Notes: generated by a model from the letters alone, not told the origin. Shown: positions 1-8,637, numbered from the stretch's first letter. The stretch: 64,000 bases of DNA from Brevibacillus parabrevis (GCF_003710905.1 NZ_RHHV01000016.1:1-64000); one strand, 5' to 3'. Numbers and translations are program-made.

Positions 1-406
1 CAAAAGGGTCGATGTAATCGTTGTATAATCCTGTCCCGATCGAGACGGCTGCGTCGCCTGCATCTTGGGCTACGTCCTGCCATGATTTTTTGCCTGAAGC
101 CACGTTCTCTACATATTCGGCTGTGTTGGTAGCGACTTCCACCGCTCCTTTGGCCAAGTTGTTCCTCTCGGTCAGCGAACCGACTTCGGAGCCGCTCACA
201 AACTCATACAAGCTTTGGGCGTCATCGCCTCCCAAAACACCTGTCACAACCAGGTCGCCCGCGTCTACCGCCGCGCCCCACAAACCAGCCAACGTATCCC
301 CAAAGGCCGCAAACTTCCCTTCCACCTCGGCGATCTGGTTATCCAAGGTTCGTTTCGCCATGACCGCAAGAATCCCGTTGGCCGCTACATCTTGCTCAAA
401 CGCACT
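1..406. repeat. Direct repeat copy A of effector linker DNA
   Basis: Positions 1-406 match 2525-2930 base for base with about a dozen mismatches by eye, at a constant offset of 2524. Similarity stops abruptly after 406, where the two genes diverge. The left end of the repeat is cut by the window edge. Confidence 0.9.
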
Positions 407-448
407 CCATATTTGCTCCTGTATGACAAAAAGCTCATTCCTACTCAT
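1..448 (-). CDS. Partial second effector cassette (linker region), 3' end outside window
   Basis: The reading frame is open from an ATG at 448 to the window edge, giving 149 codons with the C-terminus missing. After a short unique start (MSRNELFVIQEQIWS) the protein is nearly identical to residues 486-621 of the spike-toxin at 1278-4388, the Ala/Gly/Val-rich linker that precedes its toxin part. It lacks the VgrG-like N-terminus, and no good ribosome binding site precedes the ATG. It lies directly downstream of the candidate immunity gene on the same strand. I infer an orphan or displaced effector C-terminal cassette of the kind found in polymorphic toxin loci; a different toxin domain may follow beyond the window. 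It could also be a non-expressed remnant. Confidence 0.6.
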   Translation of the reverse strand, partial: MSRNELFVIQEQIWSAFEQDVAANGILAVMAKRTLDNQIAEVEGKFAAFGDTLAGLWGAAVDAGDLVVTGVLGGDDAQSLYEFVSGSEVGSLTERNNLAKGAVEVATNTAEYVENVASGKKSWQDVAQDAGDAAVSIGTGLYNDYIDPF

Positions 449-572
449 GATTCAGGTGGAAAGAGCTTTTGAAAGTTAATCAAGCATGATTATTAAATTT
501 TTTAGTATTTGGTTTGTTGGTTGTACGATCTTGTTGTTGGAGTTGTAAATAACCTTAGACTATTCGTCTTCG

Positions 573-1253
573 CTAAAGCTTACTCAACACTTCTTTAATT
601 CGGATGGACAAGTCTATCTTCTCATCTTCTGTTAATTGTTCACCTATTTCATTTACATCGAACTGTTCCAGTTCCTTTCTGATTTCTACAAATTGTTCAT
701 TTTCCTTAATATCATATCTAAGTAATAACTCTACAAGCGTAGTTTTAACAACAATATTTTCACTCAGCGTATTTGTACATTCACGTTCAAATCGCTCCAA
801 TACTTTCTCTATAATTCCATTTTTATCTTTCACTTCATTAACAATTATCCAAAAGTAATTCTTTACTTCTTTTTCCATTTCATAGTAGTGCCATCTTGTG
901 TATGGGCTATAATCCACTGTGATATTATCAATTTCATCTAGTACCATATCTCTGCGCTCCAATATGTCCTTATACTCATCTGGAGTTGTTTCAAGTTGAA
1001 GTTTCTGTAAATCTAGTGAATTTAATGCCTCAACTATTTTCTCTTTTGCTTTAACAAATATTTTGGAATGTGTTAAATAGATCTTTCCTTCTGCTATGTT
1101 TACTACTGCCTTCTCCATTTCACCTCTACTTTGTACACCAAAATATGCATCAGATGTGCAGGCAAGTGCTTCAGCATCACTCATCTTCTCGCTTTTAAAA
1201 TCAAAATATCTCTCATAAAACGCACCAAATAAAGCTTCATAATTTCGTCTCAT
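573..1253 (-). CDS. Candidate immunity protein for the deaminase-like toxin
   Basis: This 226-residue protein of charged, helix-rich composition has no signal peptide or membrane segment, so it should be cytoplasmic. I recognise no family with certainty. The case for immunity is context: it starts 24 nt after the stop of the toxin gene, is on the same strand, has a strong ribosome binding site (AAAGGAG), and is much more AT-rich than the apparatus genes, like the toxin domain itself. Toxin C-terminus followed directly by a small AT-rich gene is the usual layout of polymorphic toxin loci. The partner is inferred to be the deaminase domain at the C-terminus of the protein encoded at 1278-4388. 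An unrelated accessory function is not excluded. Confidence 0.55.
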   Translation of the reverse strand: MRRNYEALFGAFYERYFDFKSEKMSDAEALACTSDAYFGVQSRGEMEKAVVNIAEGKIYLTHSKIFVKAKEKIVEALNSLDLQKLQLETTPDEYKDILERRDMVLDEIDNITVDYSPYTRWHYYEMEKEVKNYFWIIVNEVKDKNGIIEKVLERFERECTNTLSENIVVKTTLVELLLRYDIKENEQFVEIRKELEQFDVNEIGEQLTEDEKIDLSIRIKEVLSKL

Positions 1254-1277
1254 ATATCTATCTCCTTTTTAGTTATG

Positions 1278-4200
1278 TTAAGGATCAACTAATTCATCGC
1301 CGTTATGAATTACTTCAATAACAATATTTGGATAATCTTTGTGAAATCGCTCAATAATCCTGCTACAACTTGCACACGTATCTATTTCAGTGAATAATTT
1401 TATTTTACCACGGGTTTTTGAAGGCTCCTTTAATTTATCTAGTCTGGCAGCTAAATCATTTAGAATTTTATACTCCGTATCATTATCTCTTTTTCTTATA
1501 TTCCCACCCCTGTCTGGTGCAAGGGTAGCCTCATACTTTGGTTTAGTTGGCTTTAACGAATAATCAGCATAGTCTTTTGCCTTGTTATCTCCATTTAAAC
1601 TACTATGTGCATAAAATTCCTTTTTGTCCATTCCTTCTATGTCTACTTCTGAATATGCAAAATTAAGTTCATCTTTAAGTCTATTAGAAAGCTTGCTCCT
1701 TAACTCTCTAACCCTTTCAATAATGTGCCCTTCTGTATCTAAATCAATTTTTCTTGTTGGAAACACTTTCCCATAGCTTACATTTGAATCAGGTTTACCC
1801 GTCCCCTCAGCCCCTGCCTTCTCCTTCTCATGAGACTGATTTTTATTAGCATCATTACCCTTCTTATCAGTAACTGGCTCATCATGATGAGAATGCCCGA
1901 GGTCTCCGCTTGCCTTTCCTCCTTTTGGCGGCGTATTCTTGCTGGGAACATCCGTATCAGTAGCTTTACTGTCATGCCCCTTTGATGTCCCCGAACTATG
2001 CGACCCGCCTTGCCCTGTCCGATCTTTCGAAAAGGAATAGCCCTCCCCTTTCTCCCAGAAGAAAAAGCGTTGACCCGTCATCGCATCTTCCATCACGACC
2101 AGTCTTCCGTTTAACTGCTCGCTCATCTTTTCGAGGAACTTCGCAATCGTTTCGCTCAGCTCTTTTAACACATCATCCAGCAGCTTGGCCTTCGTCTTGA
2201 GCTTCCCGTCCTTGAGGGGCACGCCTTCCAACATGTCATTTTTGCCGGAGCCGTGCAGGGGTCCGCCTCTTCCCTTTCCGCCGTCCGAATCACTATTAGC
2301 GTGCGGCTTTTTGGAACCATGCGGCGCGTCCACGTCCAACTTCGCCACCGATTTGCCGCCTTTTAATGCTGCTGTGCCCATTCCACCGCTATACACCGTC
2401 AGCACGGCTTCCGCTACGACCATGTCTTTCTTGAACTCGTTTTGCCCTTTTGCGTAGCTTTCTTCGACCGAGCGGGTCCACAGACCGCCGTGCAAATTAT
2501 CCTGTTTGTACTTCTCGTCTTTCACAAAAGGGTCGATGTAATCGTTGTATAATCCTGTCCCGATCGAGACGGCTGCGTCGCCTGCATCTTGGGCTACGTC
2601 CTGCCACGATTTTTTGCCCGAAGCCACGTTCTCTACGTATTCGGCTGTGTTCGTGGCGACTTCCACTGCTCCTTTGGCCAAGTTGTTCCTCTCGGTCAGC
2701 GAACCGACTTCGGAGCCGCTCACAAACTCATACAAGCTTTGGGCGTCATCGCCTCCCAAAACACCTGTCACAACCAGGTCGCCCGCGTCTACCGCCGCCC
2801 CCCACAAACCAGCCAACGTATCCCCAAAGGCCGCAAACTTCCCTTCCACCTCTGCGATCTGGTTATCCAAGGTGCGTTTCGCCATGACCGCAAGAATCCC
2901 GTTGGCCGCTACATCTTGCTCAAACGCACTTAACAGTTGCGGAAAAGAATGCCGGGCACTCGCCTCCAGCTGAATGTTTTCACTGCTCGCATTTGCTTCT
3001 TCGATTAACTCTAGGGCATCTCCTGCCGTTTTGACCGTCAATCCTTCTGTGCCGGACAAATGAACAGCCGCACCGCTCAGGCTCACGGCGCCCTTTCCTT
3101 GAATCCGCACCTGCGAAGCACTATTGAAACTGACGCCCGCATCCTGATTCATGGAGATGTACAGCATGCCCTCCTGCGCCGTCATCGTCAGCTCTTTGTC
3201 GCCCAGCGTGAACTCTTTGCCTTGGGGGTTGCCGAACGATTTGACTCCCGGGTCCTGCATTTTTTTCGCTTGCTTCTGGACGGCTTCGCCTTGCGGGGCG
3301 TGGCGCACGGAGTTCATGACCATGCCGTCGTCTTCTTCTGCGCCGGGGAAGTACAGCTTGACCTTGGAACCAAGCTCTGGCATGAGGTATAAAATCTGGT
3401 TGCCTTCTGCGGCGTACGGGAACCATTGGGCTTTGCTTGCGTCTTGTTTTTGGTCCATATTCAAGTGAATTTTGACCTGGTTGCGGCCAACCTGAATGAT
3501 TTTGCCGTCGATGGCTGCGCCGATGATCGCGGAGTTGTACAGCTTCGTCTGTTTGACCGATTCAGGCACAGCGCACACATAGGTCCACTTCAACAGTCCC
3601 TGCTCCAGCGTTGCGGTAACCTTCGTGATGACAAACGTTCGGCCGTCACGCTGCACCTCATCGCCGATGTGCAGCCACTCGTCGTGAGCGAAGGTGTACG
3701 TCGTATACTGGTATTCGGACAGCGAGGATGCGCCGTTCGCCGCTTTTTTCATATATGGCGCAATCGCCCGGTTGACCTCGTACGGAGCCGCTTCCAGCTT
3801 GATTTGCTTGCGTCCCTCTGGCATTCCGATCCAGAAACGCACCTTGTGGTCACTGACATCCGGGACGAGGACGGCTCCCACATGCGAAGCGATGCGCCTG
3901 ACAAACGTCCAGTCTGTCTCCTCGTACTGCATGATGAACTTGCCCTGCTTTTTCTCGTCAAAAGCTTGGTCGATGAAATCTCCGCCCGGATAGACGGACA
4001 AAGCTTCCTCGACGACATCCCGGTACAGGCGGTCTACCTGTTGAAAAGAGCGTGTTTTCGGACTCAAGTCCATCGCGTATGTATGGGAAATCGCTTGAAT
4101 CGTCACGTAATGAATATCCCGGACGACTTTGATCTCCACATGCTGCAAGCAACCCATGAAAATCGGCTTTTTCGCCGCGCCCTGTTTCCCGTACAGCCCG

Positions 4201-4388
4201 ATGCCGTCGTGGTTGCTGGCGAGATGGATGATTTCCTCTTCTTTGTCTTCCGGGACGATTCCGGTCAGGCGCAAAGTCGCATGCGTGCCCGTCTGATGCA
4301 AAAATGTCAGGCTGTCCAGCCGGATCGGCCCATACGGCCAGACGACTTGCAAATCGTGATAGGTCATGACGCCATCTGTTGCCTGCAT
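1278..4388 (-). CDS. VgrG-like spike fused to a C-terminal deaminase-like toxin
   Basis: This is a 1036-residue evolved spike. Residues 1 to about 280 resemble the gp27-like part of VgrG/Pvc8 proteins and can be aligned by eye with the toxin-less spike at 7107-8588 (both contain FIMQYEETDW). About 285-365 is the gp5-like OB domain, and about 390-460 is a short beta-helix-like stretch. Residues 486-700 form an Ala/Gly-rich helical linker, followed by a Gly/Ser/His/Lys-rich hinge. The last ~170 residues are AT-rich and end in a deaminase-like signature: DTE at 970-972 and TCASC with cysteines at 1005 and 1008, resembling the BURPS668_1122-type toxin deaminases (PF14424). The first position is Asp rather than the His/Cys usual in deaminases. 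Start: ATG 4388 behind GGGAGG. Expected role: tube-tip spike that carries a nucleoside or nucleic acid deaminase into a target cell. Confidence 0.75.
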   Translation of the reverse strand: MQATDGVMTYHDLQVVWPYGPIRLDSLTFLHQTGTHATLRLTGIVPEDKEEEIIHLASNHDGIGLYGKQGAAKKPIFMGCLQHVEIKVVRDIHYVTIQAISHTYAMDLSPKTRSFQQVDRLYRDVVEEALSVYPGGDFIDQAFDEKKQGKFIMQYEETDWTFVRRIASHVGAVLVPDVSDHKVRFWIGMPEGRKQIKLEAAPYEVNRAIAPYMKKAANGASSLSEYQYTTYTFAHDEWLHIGDEVQRDGRTFVITKVTATLEQGLLKWTYVCAVPESVKQTKLYNSAIIGAAIDGKIIQVGRNQVKIHLNMDQKQDASKAQWFPYAAEGNQILYLMPELGSKVKLYFPGAEEDDGMVMNSVRHAPQGEAVQKQAKKMQDPGVKSFGNPQGKEFTLGDKELTMTAQEGMLYISMNQDAGVSFNSASQVRIQGKGAVSLSGAAVHLSGTEGLTVKTAGDALELIEEANASSENIQLEASARHSFPQLLSAFEQDVAANGILAVMAKRTLDNQIAEVEGKFAAFGDTLAGLWGAAVDAGDLVVTGVLGGDDAQSLYEFVSGSEVGSLTERNNLAKGAVEVATNTAEYVENVASGKKSWQDVAQDAGDAAVSIGTGLYNDYIDPFVKDEKYKQDNLHGGLWTRSVEESYAKGQNEFKKDMVVAEAVLTVYSGGMGTAALKGGKSVAKLDVDAPHGSKKPHANSDSDGGKGRGGPLHGSGKNDMLEGVPLKDGKLKTKAKLLDDVLKELSETIAKFLEKMSEQLNGRLVVMEDAMTGQRFFFWEKGEGYSFSKDRTGQGGSHSSGTSKGHDSKATDTDVPSKNTPPKGGKASGDLGHSHHDEPVTDKKGNDANKNQSHEKEKAGAEGTGKPDSNVSYGKVFPTRKIDLDTEGHIIERVRELRSKLSNRLKDELNFAYSEVDIEGMDKKEFYAHSSLNGDNKAKDYADYSLKPTKPKYEATLAPDRGGNIRKRDNDTEYKILNDLAARLDKLKEPSKTRGKIKLFTEIDTCASCSRIIERFHKDYPNIVIEVIHNGDELVDP
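2525..2930. repeat. Direct repeat copy B of effector linker DNA
   Basis: This is the second copy of the repeat at 1-406. It lies inside the spike-toxin gene and encodes residues 486-621, the linker between the spike and the toxin portion. Homologous recombination between the copies would delete the toxin and immunity genes. Confidence 0.9.
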
Positions 4389-4424
4389 GTCATTTCCCTC
4401 CCTTTTTCAGGTCGCAGGTTGACG

Positions 4425-4796
4425 TCAATCTTGTCCGTCCTTGTCAATGGTGATGATGCCTGAGGCAGTGCAAACTAGCCGCGATTTGCTCAGCAAAGCG
4501 GGTTCGTTATCCACCAGCACATCCTCTTTTCCGTCCGTCCACTTTTCCGGCGTCTGCGGCACGCACTGGCTTCCCGTCAGCTTGCAAAATCCGAAGCAGC
4601 CAATATTCGCACCCGAAGCGTGATCTGCGACGTTCATGACAGGCTTTCCGCGACTGTACACTCCGTGGCACGTAGGCAAGTTTAGCACCCCGGGGTCTGT
4701 TCCTTGCGAGCATTTTGCTGTCGCACCGCGTACGACATACGAATACTCTTCGCCAAATATTCCTGCACTCAGCGCCCTGAGCAAGTTTTCCAGCAT
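4425..4796 (-). CDS. DUF4280 family PAAR-like spike-tip protein
   Basis: This 123-residue protein has the DUF4280 pattern: a short N-terminal helix, then SYVVRGA, GVLNLPTCHGVY, NIGCFGFC, and a late LVCTASG. The regularly placed cysteines suggest a metal-bound or disulphide-held tip, as PAAR proteins bind a metal at the apex of VgrG. The start chosen is ATG 4796, because an AAAGGAG site lies 8 nt upstream; a longer frame to 4820 has no such site. The gene ends 36 nt before the spike-toxin, so the tip and its spike are probably made together. The DUF4280/PAAR relation is known family information; the role at the tip of this particular spike is inferred. Confidence 0.75.
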   Translation of the reverse strand: MLENLLRALSAGIFGEEYSYVVRGATAKCSQGTDPGVLNLPTCHGVYSRGKPVMNVADHASGANIGCFGFCKLTGSQCVPQTPEKWTDGKEDVLVDNEPALLSKSRLVCTASGIITIDKDGQD

Positions 4797-4831
4797 ATCC
4801 CTCTCTCCTTTCCCACTCATTCACCAAAAGC

Positions 4832-5464
4832 TTATACGCCCTCGCTTATCTTGAGAGTCCGGATCAATGCGGTCGCAAGCGGCTGCCACACCCACGCTTC
4901 ACTCGCCGAAAACACCAGGCTGCCAAAAAAAGCTCTCCCGTTTAGCGACGTCGCGAACATGATCTGATAAAAGTTGCCGTCTGGCTTCGGAACGACATAT
5001 TCGTAGCTCGCCATTAACCGACCAGCTTGCTCCCACACATCGTTTTTTACGATCTGCAAACCTGGCGTCTTGCTTTTGATCTGTGCCGTCATCTCACGCA
5101 AAAAAATTTCGCTCTCATTCACCGAAAGCGCATGGATCATATGGTTGAGACCAAGCAAAATCGTGCCTGCTTCGTCCTGAAAAGCCAGCTGCTCATGCTG
5201 CTGTGCCGTGCTGCTTTTGCCTACCAGTCCTCTCGGCATAAGCTGGAGCGTGCGCGGCAAAATCATGCTTACCTGTCCGTCGAAGATCACTTTCTCCTCA
5301 AACGCGAACGTGCGCCCGTCATGCTCCATGCTTCCAAGCTCCGCAGCCGCCAGACATTCTTCCCAGGTCAACTGTGGTCGCTGCCGACTCATCTCCTCCA
5401 GCTGCCGCTTCATTTGCAGCTCATTCCACACATCCAAAATTTTTTCATCCCAATGTTCTGTCAT
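4832..5464 (-). CDS. Unassigned protein, possible DcrB/EagR-like effector adaptor
   Basis: This 210-residue protein has no signal peptide or membrane segment. The N-terminal ~60 residues are helical and charged. The rest alternates beta-strands and helices and ends in FSASEAWVWQPLATALIRTLKI, which resembles the end of DcrB/DUF1795 (EagR-type) proteins that chaperone Rhs and VgrG effectors in type VI systems. That match is weak and made by eye. Its ATG overlaps the stop of the upstream gene (ATGA at 5461-5464), so the two are translationally coupled, and it sits just before the PAAR-like and spike-toxin genes. Loading or stabilising the toxin spike is a reasonable hypothesis; a structural role is the alternative. 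Confidence 0.4.
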   Translation of the reverse strand: MTEHWDEKILDVWNELQMKRQLEEMSRQRPQLTWEECLAAAELGSMEHDGRTFAFEEKVIFDGQVSMILPRTLQLMPRGLVGKSSTAQQHEQLAFQDEAGTILLGLNHMIHALSVNESEIFLREMTAQIKSKTPGLQIVKNDVWEQAGRLMASYEYVVPKPDGNFYQIMFATSLNGRAFFGSLVFSASEAWVWQPLATALIRTLKISEGV

Positions 5465-5976
5465 GTCTGTCTCCCCGACTCGATCTCCACTTTTTGCAAT
5501 ACGAAACCAGTCAAGCCTCTACGCAGAAAACTTTCCGCCGCATCCAGACTCACCACGATGTACGGCTCCAAAATGCCTTGCACCGAGAAGAAATGGTGTC
5601 GCTTTACCTTTTCGTAGTCCAGCACCATTCTTTTCAACGCTCCATTCTGGTGAAACTCGCTGCCCGCGGATAGCGCATCCACCGGGGGAACCTGCATGAT
5701 CCAATACACATTCCGATCGTTTTGTTGTCGGTCGATCAAATCGACACGTTTCCAATGAATGCCCAGATTGTACTTGGCGGTAATGGATTTCATCCGGTCG
5801 GACAGCATGTACAACGGCCTGTCCAACCAATCCGGATACGTGAGGCTCCCCTCCGACCGGACTTCCAAAACAGTCACGGGCAAAAGCGCCTCGATCCCCT
5901 CTTCCAGTGGCAAGCCAGTGGGCTGCACCTTCCGCGAGATACGCCTGTCCTCCGTGAGCAAATAGTAATCCCGCAC
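5461..5976 (-). CDS. Unassigned protein starting VRDYYLL, possible Imm11-like fold
   Basis: This 171-residue soluble protein has not been assigned to a family with confidence. The opening (RDYYLLTEDRRISRKV) and mixed alpha/beta pattern recall Imm11/DUF1629-type proteins, but this is a by-eye impression. The start is GTG 5976: upstream lies AAGGAGGTGATC, a complete complement of the 16S rRNA 3' end, 8 nt from the GTG. An ATG-started extension to 6009 would put that site inside the coding sequence. The gene is coupled at its 3' end to 4832-5464 by an ATGA overlap and follows the pentapeptide gene after 14 nt. It lies before the PAAR and spike-toxin genes rather than after a toxin, so an adaptor role is as likely as immunity. 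Confidence 0.4.
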   Translation of the reverse strand: MRDYYLLTEDRRISRKVQPTGLPLEEGIEALLPVTVLEVRSEGSLTYPDWLDRPLYMLSDRMKSITAKYNLGIHWKRVDLIDRQQNDRNVYWIMQVPPVDALSAGSEFHQNGALKRMVLDYEKVKRHHFFSVQGILEPYIVVSLDAAESFLRRGLTGFVLQKVEIESGRQT

Positions 5977-5990
5977 CGTGATCACCTCCT

Positions 5991-7091
5991 TCATTCCGCT
6001 GCCCAGCAAATCTCTTCCCGTTGTTCGTCCGTCAACGCAAACCGATCCTGATCCCGTTCCAAAAAGATCGCCTGTCGTAAATTTGCTCCGCAGAAGCTTG
6101 CCCTGTATAGACGAGAATGGCGAAAATCCGCCCCCTCCAGATTCGCCTGATCAAACCGGATGCCAAGCAAGCCCGGTTGCCTATACCGTTTGTCATTGCT
6201 TGTCTGTCCGTCTGTGTAAGTGAAATTGGCCCCACGAAGGTCGCTTTGGCGAAAATCGGCATCACAAAGCAACGAATGGCGAAAGTCAGCGTTTGTCAGC
6301 TTGCTGCCGATCCAGCGCGTACCCATCAGCACGCATTGACGAAACTCGCTGTTAGCCAGATCACTGCTGCTAAAGTCGTTGAATCGCAAATCCAGCCCGT
6401 CCGCCTTGATCTCGCGCAACTGCATGTTGGCAAATGTTTCGTGCGTACACTGCGCCCCTTTTGTTTGCTCCAGCAGCTTTCTCGCTTCCTCTTCTTCTCT
6501 CGCCTGGATATCTTCCACATAGACCGGCTCGCTCAAATCTTTAAACTCGCCCACCCGGATTTGAAATCGCTGCGCTTTTTCCAATTGCTTGTACTCTGGC
6601 AGCTTGACCACTTCTGATAGGGAGAGACGGGCAAGAGCTGTCACGAATTGGGCAAAAAAGTCCAACTCCTTGAGCACCATCCGTTCTACATCCGGTGCAT
6701 CCAGCACGCCCATGTACCTTTTGCGCCGCTCTTCCAAAAGTCGCAGAAGTCCGGAGATTTCTTGAAAAGCCCAGCCTGCGTCATAGCGGGAAAAGCAAGC
6801 CGCCTCATCCCAATACCATTTGTCTGTATAAGCTTCGAGCAAATATTGGTTTGATCCGTCCAACACGGACGTGCGCAACAGCGAAAGGTGAATAAATCCG
6901 ACAGCTGGCATAACACCTCGTGCCTGCCTTTCTTTAATCTGGATGGCAAACTGCCGCATCGCTTCCACAAAATCCGCTACGAGCCGCTCCCTGTTTTCCA
7001 GAAAAAAAGATTCCAAAGCCGCAACACATTCTTCCAGCGCAGGCAAAGCGACCTGCTCGTACAGATGCTGGAGCGCTTCCGCTTTTTTCAT
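5991..7091 (-). CDS. Pentapeptide-repeat protein of the injection locus
   Basis: This is a 366-residue protein. Residues 1 to about 220 are alpha-helical and not recognised. From about 225 to 350 runs a series of pentapeptide repeats of the A(D/N)LxX type (for example LTNADF, LCDADF, LRGANF, LEGADF, FCGANL), which fold into a right-handed quadrilateral beta-helix. No signal peptide is seen. It lies 15 nt after the toxin-less spike gene, with an AGGAGG site before its ATG, and upstream of the DUF4280 tip. Pentapeptide modules occur in type VI spikes and effectors, so this protein could decorate or extend the spike, or act as an adaptor. The exact role cannot be read from the sequence. Confidence 0.65.
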   Translation of the reverse strand: MKKAEALQHLYEQVALPALEECVAALESFFLENRERLVADFVEAMRQFAIQIKERQARGVMPAVGFIHLSLLRTSVLDGSNQYLLEAYTDKWYWDEAACFSRYDAGWAFQEISGLLRLLEERRKRYMGVLDAPDVERMVLKELDFFAQFVTALARLSLSEVVKLPEYKQLEKAQRFQIRVGEFKDLSEPVYVEDIQAREEEEARKLLEQTKGAQCTHETFANMQLREIKADGLDLRFNDFSSSDLANSEFRQCVLMGTRWIGSKLTNADFRHSLLCDADFRQSDLRGANFTYTDGQTSNDKRYRQPGLLGIRFDQANLEGADFRHSRLYRASFCGANLRQAIFLERDQDRFALTDEQREEICWAAE

Positions 7092-7106
7092 GGCTGAACG
7101 AGCCTC

Positions 7107-8588
7107 CTAGTTCATCTTGATTTCCGAGCCCTTCATTTCAATTTTGTCTTCCAACGTAATCGTGTTCCCTTTGCCTGTCAGCTCGATCTTTTGCGCATTA
7201 ATGTGTATCGTGTTTCCAGACATGTTGATGTCTTGTCCGGCTGTAATGTTCACGTTTTGGTTGCTCACAATCGATATTCCGTGCTTGTCGCTGATCGTAA
7301 TCGACATCTCCCCCGCGGAAATGACGATTTTATCGGGAGCCAGCACAATTTCTTTTCCGTATTTCGTACGAAACGTCTTGACCGCCGGATCTTTCATCCG
7401 ATCGTTTCCGCCGCCGCTTCCTCCTGCGGCAGCAGCTCCGCCTCCCGAGCCGCCTGACTTTTTCTTGGCATCCGGTTTGGCGTCTGGAATATCCTTCAGA
7501 ACCGAGCTGATGGCTATCCCGTCCTCTTCCTTCTTGCTGGGAAAATAAATCCGGATTTGATCGTTGACCTCCGGCATGACGTACCAGCCCGTCTGGTTTT
7601 CGGATGTGTAAATCGTCGAATACGGAAACCAGTAAGCTGTGCTCTGGTCTTGCTGGTCATCCATGTCCAGCTTGGCCCGCACATTGTCATTTTGGATCTG
7701 GAGCACGCGTCCCTGGATGGAAGCCCCGATGATCGCATGATTGTACAGCTTCTTGCGGTACATGCCTTTGCGCGGAAACAGCTTGTACGTATGCGTCAAA
7801 ATGCCGTCCTTGATTTCTGAGACAGCTTCCCCGACCACAAGCGGCCTGTTTTTGAACTGGACTTCGTTGCCTACCTCAAGAACTTGCTCACTCTCTACCT
7901 CGTACACCGTATAGTCTTGCTCGTTGATTCCGGGAATCTTATTTTCCGAATCGCTTTGGAACTCGCCCACCCGCTTGTGGACGGTGTAGTGGCCAGCCGT
8001 CAATTTGCCCTTGTCCTGGCCGCTTGGCAGTCCAAAGAAAAATTTAGGCAGCGGAAAAGTCGTGGCGGGAACAAGACTGGTATAGAAGCGCGAAGCCATT
8101 CTTTTCAGAAACTGCCAGTCTGTCTCCTCGTATTGCATGATAAAGGTGCCAAGCGTTTTGCCTTTGGTAACCGAGTCGATAAAATCGGCTTTACCATACG
8201 CTGACAGTACCGTCTTCACCAGATTGGCATACGTCATCGCCGGGTTTTGGAAGGAGCGCTTCTTCGTTTTGACATCAAGCAAATACGTGTACGAAACCGC
8301 CTCTACCGACAAGTAATACACGCCCCGACTCGCTTTGACATTGACCCGCAGCACGATGCCCTCAAACCAGGCTGTCGGCTTTCCTTTTCCGTCCGTCAAA
8401 ACGATTTTGACAGGTGTTTGCGAATTGGTTTGATTCACATAACTATCCTTCTGCTCCTCGGAAATGATTCCGGTAAACCAAAGCCGCGCGTGCTCGTTCA
8501 TTTTTTTCACGACTTTCAACGTTTGCAAATGAGTCAGTTCATACGGCATCACTTGGATGTTCTTGTAGGTGAAAAACTGGCTGCTCAT
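7107..8588 (-). CDS. VgrG/Pvc8-like spike protein without toxin extension
   Basis: This 493-residue protein has the VgrG architecture. The gp27-like N-terminal domain spans residues 1 to about 285 (shares FIMQYEETDW with the spike-toxin). A gp5-like OB fold spans about 290-375 (AIIGASIQGRVLQI, ending KEEDGIAISSV). After a Gly/Ala/Ser-rich linker near 385-405, short beta repeats from about 415 to the end (SITISDKHGIS, NVNITAGQDINM, IELTGKGNTITL) should form the trimeric needle. The ATG at 8588 follows GGGAGGG. It ends with the needle, so it is presumably the plain spike, while 1278-4388 is an effector-bearing version. It follows a possible baseplate gene and precedes the pentapeptide gene. Confidence 0.85.
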   Translation of the reverse strand: MSSQFFTYKNIQVMPYELTHLQTLKVVKKMNEHARLWFTGIISEEQKDSYVNQTNSQTPVKIVLTDGKGKPTAWFEGIVLRVNVKASRGVYYLSVEAVSYTYLLDVKTKKRSFQNPAMTYANLVKTVLSAYGKADFIDSVTKGKTLGTFIMQYEETDWQFLKRMASRFYTSLVPATTFPLPKFFFGLPSGQDKGKLTAGHYTVHKRVGEFQSDSENKIPGINEQDYTVYEVESEQVLEVGNEVQFKNRPLVVGEAVSEIKDGILTHTYKLFPRKGMYRKKLYNHAIIGASIQGRVLQIQNDNVRAKLDMDDQQDQSTAYWFPYSTIYTSENQTGWYVMPEVNDQIRIYFPSKKEEDGIAISSVLKDIPDAKPDAKKKSGGSGGGAAAAGGSGGGNDRMKDPAVKTFRTKYGKEIVLAPDKIVISAGEMSITISDKHGISIVSNQNVNITAGQDINMSGNTIHINAQKIELTGKGNTITLEDKIEMKGSEIKMN

Positions 8589-8637
8589 CGAATCCCTCCC
8601 GTCTGGCTACTGCCTGATTGTTGCCATCCCGCTTCCG

